In this document: piece after piece, positions 56,274-62,975 of the stretch
Position numbering within the stretch: position 1 is the first letter of the stretch
Layout of the letters: every line of letters starts with the position of its first letter
IMG/VR virus record: IMGVR_UViG_3300017769_000001
Location: 1-64,000 of that record
Length of the DNA: 64,000 bases
Strand: one strand, 5' to 3'
Origin: a virus
Program-made: the position numbers and the translations under genes
The notes under the pieces: model-generated
What the model saw: the letters and a program-made list of their open reading frames with translations, nothing else
What the model was told of the DNA's origin: nothing
Databases searched by the model: none

Positions 56274-56353
56274 TGGCACCCCCGGTAGGAATCGAACCCA
56301 CATGTGTCCAGTTAGCCTTTCTACTGGTTCGTAGCCAGAGGGCATACAGGGGT
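56274..56353 (-). tRNA. Atypical tRNA-Arg (ACG), no canonical D-arm
   Basis: Anticodon arm CTGG-CTACGAA-CCAG is exactly that of bacterial tRNA-Arg(ACG), with acceptor ACCCCTG/CGGGGGT, T-arm GTGGG-TTCGATT-CCTAC and encoded CCA. The D-arm is missing and the variable region is about 20 nt. Confidence 0.6.
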
Positions 56354-56359
56354 ATTAAA

Positions 56360-56435
56360 TGGTGGAACGACAGGGACTCGAACCCTGAACCTGAGCCTTG
56401 CAAAGACCCTGCTCTCCCAGTTGAGCTATCATCCC
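56360..56435 (-). tRNA. tRNA-Ala (TGC)
   Basis: Acceptor GGGATGA with 3' TCGTTCC, anticodon loop TTTGCAA, T-loop GTTCGAGTC, CCA. Two wobble pairs in the anticodon stem. Confidence 0.85.
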
Positions 56436-56436
56436 G

Positions 56437-56538
56437 AGTATACATTGATCCTGCCTCTATGGCAATCCAAGCGATTCGTATAGGTCAGTGCCAACCAACC
56501 ACAACACACGCCCAGTAAAGGCAGGATCAATGTATACT
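56437..56538 (-). ncRNA. Structured RNA with perfect 20-bp closing stem
   Basis: AGTATACATTGATCCTGCCT and its exact reverse complement bracket 62 nt that contain TGGCA/TGCCA and the sequence GAATCGCTTG. Sits precisely between tRNA-Ala and tRNA-Ser. Confidence 0.65.
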
Positions 56539-56543
56539 TAAAT

Positions 56544-56642
56544 TGGCGGAAGGACAGGGATTCGAACCCTGACGTCTACTCACGTAAACCCTCGGTTTTC
56601 AAGACCGCTGCCGCTACCCAGACTCTTTCGGCTTACCCTTCC
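56544..56642 (-). tRNA. tRNA-Ser (TGA)
   Basis: Class II: acceptor GGAAGGG with 3' TCCTTCC, anticodon arm GCGGT-CTTGAAA-ACCGA, long variable arm, T-loop GTTCGAATC, encoded CCA. Confidence 0.88.
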
Positions 56643-56651
56643 AAAATTAAA

Positions 56652-56757
56652 TGCAGGTTGGTGTCTCAAACCAAGAAATCCCGAACCCTGAACTGAGACA
56701 TTGGCAGTCTGTCGCGAATCGACACTTCCGCTCAGTTCTTTGAGGATTTTACCTGCA
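56652..56757 (-). ncRNA. Structured RNA with TGCAGGT/ACCTGCA stem
   Basis: 7-bp closing helix and an inner GAACTGAG/CTCAGTTC helix (8 bp, perfect), enclosing GTGTCG/CGAC hairpin. Spacer RNA between tRNA-Trp and tRNA-Ser. Confidence 0.55.
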
Positions 56758-56760
56758 ATG

Positions 56761-56832
56761 TGGCACTCTGTCAAGGATTCGAACCCTGCACGGCGAAGTT
56801 TGGAGCCTCGCCTGCCCCCAAGAGCCCAGAGC
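56761..56832 (-). tRNA. tRNA-Trp (CCA)
   Basis: Anticodon arm CGAGG-CTCCAAA-CTTCG, T-loop GTTCGAATC, acceptor GCTCTGG with 3' ACAGAGT (one mismatch), encoded CCA; short D-arm. Confidence 0.8.
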
Positions 56833-56838
56833 ATAAAT

Positions 56839-56914
56839 TGGCTGGCGAAACAGGGCTCGAACCTGTGACCGTCTCCTTAACAGGGAGCTGCTCTACCAAC
56901 TGAGCTACACGCCA
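56839..56914 (-). tRNA. tRNA-Asn (GTT)
   Basis: Anticodon arm CTCC-CTGTTAA-GGAG, T-loop GTTCGAGCC, acceptor TGGCG paired with CGCCA and two weak inner pairs; CCA. Confidence 0.87.
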
Positions 56915-56932
56915 ATAAACTTACCTTTGAAT

Positions 56933-57007
56933 AGAGATCTGATCGGACTTGGGTATCTAATCGACTCCGACCCCTCAAGTCTTCAACTCGATATTGGTCA
57001 GATCCCT
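56933..57007 (-). ncRNA. Structured RNA with AGGGATCTGA/TCAGATCTCT stem
   Basis: 10-bp closing helix with one wobble, an inner GACTTG/CAAGTC helix and a GGGTCGGAGTCGAT loop region. Lies between a terminator hairpin (57016) and tRNA-Asn. Confidence 0.5.
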
Positions 57008-57015
57008 AATCAAAA

Positions 57016-57038
57016 CCCATCAGTTTACGCCTGATGGG
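57016..57038 (-). terminator. Terminator-like hairpin (minus)
   Basis: CCCATCAG-GCGTAAA-CTGATGGG followed on the minus strand by TTTTG, 8 nt after tRNA-Phe. Confidence 0.6.
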
Positions 57039-57045
57039 ACGCGTT

Positions 57046-57121
57046 TGGTGGAACCGGCTGGGATCGAACCAGCGACCACAAGATCTTCAATCAAGCACTC
57101 TACCAGCTGAGTTACAGTTCC
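57046..57121 (-). tRNA. tRNA-Phe (GAA)
   Basis: Acceptor GGAACTG/CGGTTCC, anticodon context GATTGAAGATC as in bacterial tRNA-Phe, T-loop GTTCGATCC, CCA. Anticodon stem has two U-U mismatches. Confidence 0.83.
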
Positions 57122-57125
57122 ATGA

Positions 57126-57200
57126 TGGTATCCCTTACCGGATTCGAACCGGTGTTACCGCCTTGAAAGGGCAGCGTCCTAACCGCTAGACGAAAGGGAC
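57126..57200 (-). tRNA. tRNA-Glu (TTC)
   Basis: Acceptor GTCCCTT/AAGGGAT, anticodon loop CTTTCAA, T-loop GTTCGAATC, CCA. Confidence 0.92.
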
Positions 57201-57205
57201 ATAAT

Positions 57206-57282
57206 TGGCGACTCCTACCGGGATCGAACCGGTGACCTTCCGCGTGACAGGCGGGTGCTCTAACCATCTGAGCTAAGGAGCC
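57206..57282 (-). tRNA. tRNA-Asp (GTC)
   Basis: Acceptor GGCTCCT/AGGAGTC, anticodon arm CCGC-CTGTCAC-GCGG, T-loop GTTCGATCC, CCA. Confidence 0.92.
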
Positions 57283-57283
57283 A

Positions 57284-57328
57284 TTGTATAGTGATAGAAG
57301 TTTGAAATTCTACCATGATCCTATACAA
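57284..57328 (-). repeat. Inverted-repeat spacer TTGTATAG/CTATACAA
   Basis: 8-bp perfect stem with an inner TAGAA/TTCTA hairpin, directly upstream of tRNA-Asp. Probable processing structure. Confidence 0.5.
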
Positions 57329-57351
57329 AGATCAAACTTAATTTCTTATTT

Positions 57352-57440
57352 TGGCGGTGAGTGTAGGACTCGAACCTACGCACCCCTTTCGGGATGTACG
57401 ACTTAGCAGGCCGCTGCATTACCAACTCTGCCAACTCACC
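57352..57440 (-). tRNA. tRNA-Ser (GCT)
   Basis: Perfect acceptor GGTGAGT/ACTCACC, anticodon loop CTGCTAA, class II variable arm with a CCCGAAAGGGG hairpin, CCA. Confidence 0.92.
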
Positions 57441-57446
57441 TAAAAA

Positions 57447-57523
57447 TGGTACGGGAGGTGAGACTCGAACTCACAAACTTCGGAACCTAAATCCGACGGC
57501 TATGCCAATTCGCCTACTCCCGC
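57447..57523 (-). tRNA. tRNA-Leu (TAG), short variable arm
   Basis: Acceptor GCGGGAG/CTCCCGT, anticodon arm TCGGA-TTTAGGT-TCCGA, T-loop GTTCGAGTC, CCA. Like the tRNA-Leu at 19900 it has a short variable region and the same D-arm (GGC...GCC). Confidence 0.82.
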
Positions 57524-57524
57524 A

Positions 57525-57600
57525 TGGTTGTGGGTGCTGGACTCGAACCAGCGACCTATAGGATATGAACCTACTGCTCTACCAACTGAGCTAACCCACA
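57525..57600 (-). tRNA. tRNA with CAT anticodon (Met or lysidine-type Ile2)
   Basis: Perfect acceptor TGTGGGT/ACCCACA, anticodon arm GTAGG-TTCATAT-CCTAT, T-loop GTTCGAGTC, CCA. The third CAT tRNA here, so Ile2 (reading ATA) is plausible. Confidence 0.85.
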
Positions 57601-57646
57601 AAACTTTCCAACAATGTTAAAGAACGCGACACTAATGGTCAAAAAT

Positions 57647-57721
57647 TGGAGCGGGTAATCGGTCTCGAACCGATCCACGGAGGGTGGAAGCCTCCCGCTC
57701 TACCAACTGAGCTATACCCGC
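57647..57721 (-). tRNA. tRNA-Gly (TCC)
   Basis: Perfect acceptor GCGGGTA/TACCCGC, anticodon arm GGAGG-CTTCCAC-CCTCC, T-loop GTTCGAGAC, CCA. Confidence 0.92.
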
Positions 57722-57987
57722 AAAACTTTTTCAACTTCCTAAAACGAGAAAACCCTTCTTGTTTGAAGGGCTTTCAGAAAACTTACGTGTGTTTACTCTA
57801 CGTACGCTAGAAGCCCTTAATCTCTACCTCGCGATCACTCCAAATATTAAAGCCGAGCGACATCGCGGGATTATGATATCCCTTTGCCGGTTGTGCTTTT
57901 GTGTTGGAGTTCATAGTAAACATACTTAAATTCTCTGAGTATTCCCTTAGTTAGTGTTGAAAAACTATCAAAATTTAGACCTACTGA
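57722..57987 (-). other. Non-coding spacer between tRNA-Gly and the large RNA region
   Basis: 266 nt without a tRNA or credible ORF. Contains the hairpin at 57753 and a CGCGATGTCGCTCGG-type GC stem near 57850-57880 on the minus strand. Confidence 0.4.
57753..57770 (-). terminator. Possible terminator (minus)
   Basis: CCCTTC-AAACAA-GAAGGG followed by TTTTCTCG on the minus strand, about 30 nt upstream of tRNA-Gly. Confidence 0.5.
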
Positions 57988-58085
57988 AAAATTTTAGATA
58001 CCTCTGACTAGGAGTCGAACCTAGATCGAAAACGCGAAGCGAATTCCGGCATACCGTTAACCGCACCAAAGGCATCTAAAATTTT
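57988..58085 (-). ncRNA. T-arm-containing structured RNA (tRNA-like), copy 3
   Basis: Extended outer stem AAAATTTTAGATGCCT/AGGTATCTAAAATTTT (16 bp, one G-T). The innermost seven pairs resemble an acceptor. T-arm CTAGG-TTCGACT-CCTAG sits near the 3' side, with four unpaired nucleotides before the outer stem. No standard anticodon arm or CCA. Confidence 0.55.
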
Positions 58086-58088
58086 ACC

Positions 58089-58196
58089 TGAATGAAGGAC
58101 TCGAACCTCCATATCTACATTACGTTGCACTGTCAGTAGAAAGGTAGCTTTCGCCATGAGTGCAGAGTCGCTTATTAGTATTACACGACCCATTCA
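58089..58196 (-). ncRNA. T-arm-containing structured RNA (tRNA-like), copy 4
   Basis: Outer stem TGAATG/CATTCA, T-arm GGAGG-TTCGAGT-CCTTC, insert helix TGCACT/AGTGCA enclosing GGC-GAAA-GCT. Immediately downstream of the large RNA and possibly its 3' domain. Confidence 0.5.
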
Positions 58197-58197
58197 T

Positions 58198-59130
58198 ATC
58201 GGCTTAGGCCACACCCCCGTATACCAGTTCCGGCAATTCAGGTGTTGGGTTTCGCATTCAACGTAACGTACAAGTAGCCGGTATTACTCGTTACTATCAA
58301 ATGCAGCTCGTTCCTATTGTACTACTTTCTTGGTAATCCACCCACAGCTTCCCAAGTTTCTTTGCTCCCCGGCCTTTTCACGCTCCGCTTTCACGGCTAC
58401 GGTCGAATCTCCGGTTTAGATCCCAATCCAACCCTTTCCGGGTTTGGCTCTAAGGGATCGTTCTGCCTATTCTCTCTATTTAGATAGCCACAATTGGCTC
58501 TGTCATCTATGAATGGAGACATCAGGCTTCGCTCCAATTTTATGGTGACGGGTTCTTCCTGCCTAAACCGTGTGATTAGCACGTTCACCATCTTCGTTAG
58601 ATCCGCCTCTCAAGGTCGCAGACCAGTAACCAAACACGCTACTCTAATAGGCTTCAATCATCCGGATGGCCGTCCGTCGATTTTCCACCTGTCTGAGCCG
58701 AACATACCCCGATATGCCAACCCAGACCCCTTTCGGGATGAAACGACCCTTTCAGGCCGATCCATTAAACGCTTTCGAGTATACGCTTGTAACGAGTATT
58801 CGGGGATCACAATATTCATCCCTACGATGATAGCATGATCGAATGTTAGTCATACTTCCCAGAACCGTTACCTTAACTGGGTAAGGAAGTCCAGAAACCA
58901 ACTTGGCGGTTGGCTCTTAAACACCCTTTATACTGGATCGGCTTTGTGCGCCAACACAACTACCAATCCGACACCGTTGTTGGGAGTAACTCAGCCAACG
59001 ACTTCTAACCTCCCTAGTGCCCTCACTATAAACAACCGCCTAAGCAATCATTTATGAAGCCCGTATGTAAGACTCCAATTTTACCTCCGGTGATCTCGGA
59101 GGGTTTCACCGCCGGGTTCCCCCGACTGCG
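58198..59130 (-). ncRNA. Large ornate non-coding RNA, about 0.9 kb (GOLLD/ROOL-like candidate)
   Basis: No credible ORF and no tRNA for over 900 nt, yet dense potential helices: a long-range GCTTAGGC/GCCTAAGC pairing (59038-59045 with 58202-58209), GNRA-capped stems CCC-GAAA-GGG and CCGT-GAAA-GCGG, ACCC-GGAAA-GGGT and CCAAC/GTTGG hairpins. Two strong sigma70-like promoters lie just upstream. Size, structural density and position in a phage tRNA array match the GOLLD/ROOL class of giant RNAs. Membership of a named class is not verified. Confidence 0.65.
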
Positions 59131-59136
59131 TAATCT

Positions 59137-59165
59137 ATTCTATTAAAGGCTCACTCCATTGTCAA
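59137..59165 (-). promoter_or_regulatory. Sigma70-like promoter TTGACA-17-TAGAAT (minus)
   Basis: TTGACA at 59160-59165, TAGAAT at 59137-59142, 17 nt apart. Predicted start near 59130, the 5' end of the large RNA. Confidence 0.8.
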
Positions 59166-59248
59166 CACCTTTTTCGAATTTTTTCGTTGATTCGATTCAG
59201 AAGACTTATGCCATGCCTTGTCTGCTTCCTAAGATCAACGTTTGAAAA

Positions 59249-59277
59249 TTATAAGCTCTAGTTAGTGTTCGTGTCAA
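59249..59277 (-). promoter_or_regulatory. Sigma70-like promoter TTGACA-17-TTATAA (minus)
   Basis: TTGACA at 59272-59277; TTATAA with 17 nt spacing or TATAAT with 18. A second tandem promoter for the large RNA, in the gap after the gene ending at 59305. Confidence 0.75.
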
Positions 59278-59304
59278 CCAAAATTTGAAGAAAATTTGAA
59301 AATT

Positions 59305-59631
59305 TTACGATCCCATTCGGATTGCACACTGAACAAGAAGATCTATCACATCCTTAATATCAAAGGCGAACGATATGTCGGATGCTCCGAAGTTCTTCTC
59401 AGTGAACTCAAACAGCTTCTCAGTTCTTCGCTCTACAACGAGACTCCCATTGGTCACACTCTTTCCGACGTCCAATGAAAGAACCCTGCCAATAAAGGCT
59501 GCAATTCTTGTTTCTGGCGTTACTTCTGAGATTAATGCAGACTCATGATATATACTAGCGATACGAGTTCCATTGAATCTGTCAACAACAGAAACCCAGC
59601 TACCACGCAGAACCAGTCTGTTGTTACTCAT
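59305..59631 (-). CDS. Hypothetical protein, 108 aa
   Basis: MSNNRLVLRGSWVSVVDRFNGTRIASIYHES, beta-rich (VSVVDRFNGTRIASI) then helical, ending IRMGS. ATG 59631 overlaps the upstream stop. Function unknown. Confidence 0.6.
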   Translation of the reverse strand: MSNNRLVLRGSWVSVVDRFNGTRIASIYHESALISEVTPETRIAAFIGRVLSLDVGKSVTNGSLVVERRTEKLFEFTEKNFGASDISFAFDIKDVIDLLVQCAIRMGS

Positions 59632-59977
59632 AACCAATCTCGTCCAGACAATCTTCGATCATCTTGCATATAGCATCGGTATCAGGATCCGGATCTCTCA
59701 GCCGTTCTACGACTTCCTTAACCGTAGCAACCAACTGATGGTGGTTGTTTGCAGCCCTTACAATGTACTCCAGACGCTCCTGACGATTGTTGTAGATGTC
59801 GTCAAATCCGATTGCTTCTGGTACGATACAAACAACATTCCCATTCGAGTCCTTTATACTGGATGACGTTGTTCCGTATTCATCATCACAACAAAGGGTA
59901 TACGGTTCGTTTCCGATGTACTTTCCGCATTGTTTAAACATCCATGGAAGGCCGAGAATCTCTTCACTTTCGCTCAT
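59624..59977 (-). CDS. Hypothetical protein, 117 aa
   Basis: MSESEEILGLPWMFKQCGKYIGNEPYT, strand SSSIKDSNGNVVCIVPEA and an acidic helix RLRDPDPDTDAICKMIEDCL. The pattern (SxIxDxxGNxVxxV) is a common small phage protein. Overlaps both neighbours. Confidence 0.65.
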   Translation of the reverse strand: MSESEEILGLPWMFKQCGKYIGNEPYTLCCDDEYGTTSSSIKDSNGNVVCIVPEAIGFDDIYNNRQERLEYIVRAANNHHQLVATVKEVVERLRDPDPDTDAICKMIEDCLDEIGYE

Positions 59978-60146
59978 TCTGATTACCCTCAGTCTTGATT
60001 TTCAACAGCTGGTCTTCGAGATTCCATTCACGCTCGCTAACCAACTCTTCAGATAGCTTGATTTTGGCTATCAGTTTTCTCGCGACCACATCGTCGTCAA
60101 CTTCATCCATGACCATCTTACGAATTTCATCGAAGCTCTGCTTCAT
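59964..60146 (-). CDS. Small charged helical protein, 60 aa
   Basis: MKQSFDEIRKMVMDEVDDDV..., a single charged helix/coiled coil (KLIAKIKLSEELVSEREW). Overlaps the next gene by 14 nt. Confidence 0.6.
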   Translation of the reverse strand: MKQSFDEIRKMVMDEVDDDVVARKLIAKIKLSEELVSEREWNLEDQLLKIKTEGNQNERK

Positions 60147-60184
60147 GATTGTTTCGATGCCTCAATTGCGTTTTAGATTTCAAG

Positions 60185-60303
60185 TTAACCGGCACATTCG
60201 GGATCGAACCGGGACACCATCGAATGATTGTCGCTACTCAGTTAAGATGCTACCTCGTCTCCCTTGCAGAGTCAACAGCACATCAAAGCCAGTGGCCGGT
60301 TAA
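60185..60303 (-). ncRNA. T-arm-containing structured RNA (tRNA-like), copy 5
   Basis: Outer stem TTAACCGGC/GCCGGTTAA (9 bp, perfect), a TTCGATC loop on CCGG/CCG pairs near the 3' side, and insert helix GATG(T)GCT/AGCATC with a bulge. Same order of elements as copies 1, 2 and 6. Confidence 0.55.
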
Positions 60304-60309
60304 TATGGC

Positions 60310-60432
60310 GTGTGATGGAAGGAGTCGAACCTTCGAACTAGCCACCCTCCACGAGAAGTCGTCCGCGCTTATGTCATAGTAGTCGAACCTACCCTTCTAC
60401 TACCGAGAAGCTCGGCGTGGAGATCATCACAC
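60310..60432 (-). ncRNA. T-arm-containing structured RNA (tRNA-like), copy 6
   Basis: Outer stem GTGTGATG/CATCACAC, T-arm GAAGG-TTCGACT-CCTTC, insert helix CTCCACG/CGTGGAG containing CCGAG/CTCGG and a second T-loop-like GTAGGTTCGACTAC hairpin. 123 nt, no CCA. The clearest member of the family. Confidence 0.6.
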
Positions 60433-60488
60433 TGCAAAGGAGTCTCGTAAAACCCCTTTACAGTGTGATCCCGGAATTATCCGGGATA
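60428..60488 (-). terminator. Two consecutive hairpins between the 60501 gene and tRNA-like copy 6
   Basis: CACACTG..AAAGG/CCTTT..CAGTGTG and ATCCCGG-AATTAT-CCGGGAT. The first overlaps the 5' end of copy 6, so the two structures are mutually exclusive. No long T-run on either strand. Confidence 0.4.
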
Positions 60489-60500
60489 CACTGACTGGCT

Positions 60501-60890
60501 TTAGTCTCCCTTGCGGAGTTTAACCAGCTCTTCGATTGGCATGTTGCGCAGTTCCTCGTTTTGCTTCTCAGCAATGATCTGGTCGATCAGCTGGTTCTTC
60601 TGACGAGTTTCCGCTGCTTTCAGACGGGAAGCTTCCTGATCCTTACGAATTCGGATCACTTCCTTTACGACATCCATCTTCAGGTTCAGAGTGCTGTCTG
60701 TTGATGGGGTGTCGTCGACGAAAGAAATCTCCCCGGATTCTTTGATCTCAGAATACAGATCAGAAGCAACACTCTGAAGAGAAGTCTTACCCTTCATCGG
60801 AATGTCGAACAGGTCTTCGGTAGTCAGAAGTCCTTTCTGAGTTGCGAAGCGGATCTTCTTCTGTGCTGCTTTCAGGAAAATGTCACTCAT
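60501..60890 (-). CDS. Hypothetical protein, 129 aa
   Basis: MSDIFLKAAQKKIRFATQKGLLTTEDLFD, a compact N-terminal region followed by a long charged helix (RIRKDQEASRLKAAETRQKN) ending LVKLRKGD. Seen as a conserved companion in many large phages by character, but no function known to me. Co-transcribed with the YfaP-like gene. Confidence 0.65.
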   Translation of the reverse strand: MSDIFLKAAQKKIRFATQKGLLTTEDLFDIPMKGKTSLQSVASDLYSEIKESGEISFVDDTPSTDSTLNLKMDVVKEVIRIRKDQEASRLKAAETRQKNQLIDQIIAEKQNEELRNMPIEELVKLRKGD

Positions 60891-60901
60891 TTTATTGCTC
60901 C

Positions 60902-62917
60902 TTAAAATTTCACTTTGATTGTACGGTTGAACTTACCACTCACACGACAGATGATAGCATCTTTCTTCGTAGAAGAAAAGCCCAAACCACTAAGCTGATC
61001 TTCGGAGTGTTTCGCCTTCAGGCGAGATCCTAGAACCTCAAACACTTTACGGTGTTTGTTAAGGTCAACACTCAGGAACTCATTGTAGAATCCGCGAGCG
61101 TCTTCAGGGTTCTTACAGCCTTCCAGAATGAAGAAGGTATGTCGGTTGCCGATCCCCTTCTGACCGTCCCAGTAGTTCGGAGAATTCATCACCATAGAAA
61201 CCTTTCGGAAGTCATTTGACCGAATGCCCCAGAAATCCTTCGGCTTCTGGCTCGACTGAAGGTTGCTGATCATCTTCATTTCACCGGTACGGTGGTTGAA
61301 GTCGAACTCTGCTACCTTGATACGACCTTTCAGCTCCTGATCGTAACTGAATGTAAAAGTTTCACCATTACATTCAATCTCAACGGAGAACCCGTAGTCT
61401 TTCTTCTCCCGTTGACGGAACTGATGAACCACGACGACGTATCGCCCTGTCTCCATCTTACTGCGTTCAGGCCATGTGATATTCTCTACAGGACTCGGAA
61501 CAGTGAACGAAGCGTTCGCATCGACGTCAAGATTGCCACGTGTTTTTCGGTTCAATTCATCACCGAAGTAGATTTCATTGCCACTTGGCTCAATCACATG
61601 AAGATCGAGGTCATCTTTGTTGTCCCACGACAGAGAACAACGGAGATACCCATCGACCTTACCACCGGCCTTCTTCACTCGCTCTTTGATGGAGTCTGCA
61701 ACTTCACCGTTATACGACCATGAGAAGTTGTTATCCCACTTAAACATACACGGAGACGTCTTATCCACCGGGGCGATCAGGCTCATCAGGTTGTTTTCAT
61801 GTTTGTTTTCAACCATGACCTCAACAGATTCTGCCTTTGGAAGGATCGACTCCAGAAAATGATCAATCGAAACTTCTTCGATCTTATCGAAAGACTGTTT
61901 CTTGACAGCGGTGCTTGCGAGTTCTTCAAAGATCCCGCCTCCCATCGCAGGTTTGACGGATCGATCTGCAAACAACACGTTGTTGATTGTCAGGTCTTCT
62001 GCCGTTGCAAACCGACGGTTGAGAGATTCCTCCATCCCCAGCCGTGTCACCGTTTTTTCAGCTTCCTTGATCATTCCTTTCGTGATCAGAGCAGTCGGAC
62101 GGCGATAATTCTCCGGTGCCACTTTGGTCTCGAACGCCTTTACGGCTGTTTCCAGATCAACACCATCACTCAGATCAACCAGAAGCGTTCCGATGACAGT
62201 ATTCCGGATCCGAGCAGAGCCGCCCATCTTAACGGCATTCTCCCAAAGGAAGATATCTTTCTTCACTCGTGACCGAAGCTTTCCGTACTCAGCCTGCAAC
62301 CGAGACAGGGTTTCCAGAGTCGGCTTGTGCTCTTGACCTCGATACAGAGAATTCTGGTCGATTAATTCAAGAACCAGCTCGACAGATTCTTTGCTGATCT
62401 CTTCCAGACTGCGTTTCAGTACAGACTTCGTTTCCCGGACGTTTCCAGTCACAGACCCCGGATCTGCATTCACCAGACGACTTGGCAGTTTGTGACTGAA
62501 GTGCGTGAATCGGAATTCAGTACCAGAATCTTCGTCTTTAACGATTGATAATCCGGCAGCGCCGACGATGCTGTCATGGCAGAAGTAAAGGTTCGCAATT
62601 GGCTTGCTGAGAACGTACTCGTTCATCTTCTTCGCAACTTCTTCATAGAAATCGCCAGTCTTTACATCCCAGATCGTAAGCAGTTTGCCGTTATCGACAA
62701 CAACCATGTCGCCGATGTTTCGAACGAAGTGTTTGCAGCAGTTACAATCGTGTTCGGTGCGTTCACGGAACATCGGATTGGTTCCTTCCGGAAACGCAGA
62801 AAGATAAACTTCCCAGAGTTCATCGCGAGTAACGTCAACGCGAAATGCGGTTCCTTTTTTCAGGATATGAGAAACACGTGCGTCGACTGCGTTGCTGAAT
62901 CGTTTGAATTGATCCAT
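60902..62917 (-). CDS. Large protein with C-terminal YfaP/DUF2135-like beta domain, 671 aa
   Basis: The N-terminal region contains HDCNCCKHFVRNIGDMVVVD (four possible metal ligands). The middle is helical. Residues about 430-550 form a beta-sandwich: LRCSLSWDNKDDLDLHVIEPSGNEIYFGD, followed by NLDVDANASF and GRYVVVVHQF, as in YfaP-type domains that often accompany VWA proteins. The VWA gene at 30025 is a possible partner. Promoter TTGACT-17-TATCAT at 62947. Confidence 0.65.
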   Translation of the reverse strand: MDQFKRFSNAVDARVSHILKKGTAFRVDVTRDELWEVYLSAFPEGTNPMFRERTEHDCNCCKHFVRNIGDMVVVDNGKLLTIWDVKTGDFYEEVAKKMNEYVLSKPIANLYFCHDSIVGAAGLSIVKDEDSGTEFRFTHFSHKLPSRLVNADPGSVTGNVRETKSVLKRSLEEISKESVELVLELIDQNSLYRGQEHKPTLETLSRLQAEYGKLRSRVKKDIFLWENAVKMGGSARIRNTVIGTLLVDLSDGVDLETAVKAFETKVAPENYRRPTALITKGMIKEAEKTVTRLGMEESLNRRFATAEDLTINNVLFADRSVKPAMGGGIFEELASTAVKKQSFDKIEEVSIDHFLESILPKAESVEVMVENKHENNLMSLIAPVDKTSPCMFKWDNNFSWSYNGEVADSIKERVKKAGGKVDGYLRCSLSWDNKDDLDLHVIEPSGNEIYFGDELNRKTRGNLDVDANASFTVPSPVENITWPERSKMETGRYVVVVHQFRQREKKDYGFSVEIECNGETFTFSYDQELKGRIKVAEFDFNHRTGEMKMISNLQSSQKPKDFWGIRSNDFRKVSMVMNSPNYWDGQKGIGNRHTFFILEGCKNPEDARGFYNEFLSVDLNKHRKVFEVLGSRLKAKHSEDQLSGLGFSSTKKDAIICRVSGKFNRTIKVKF

Positions 62918-62946
62918 TGTTATTCCTCTTTATTGAGTGTTCGTGA

Positions 62947-62975
62947 ATGATAATGCAGTTTAAGGTGAAAGTCAA
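62947..62975 (-). promoter_or_regulatory. Sigma70-like promoter TTGACT-17-TATCAT (minus)
   Basis: Located 30 bp upstream of the YfaP-like gene start. Confidence 0.6.

Noticed and set aside
52829-57721. Regularly spaced GGTTCGAATCC-like repeats resembling a CRISPR array
   Set aside because: They are the T-arms of tRNA genes; spacers are tRNA bodies with matching acceptor stems and encoded CCA.
58397-58838. ORFs of 64 aa (minus) and 114 aa (plus) inside the 58-59 kb region
   Set aside because: No ribosome sites, biased composition of a structured RNA, and both overlap the helices of the large RNA.
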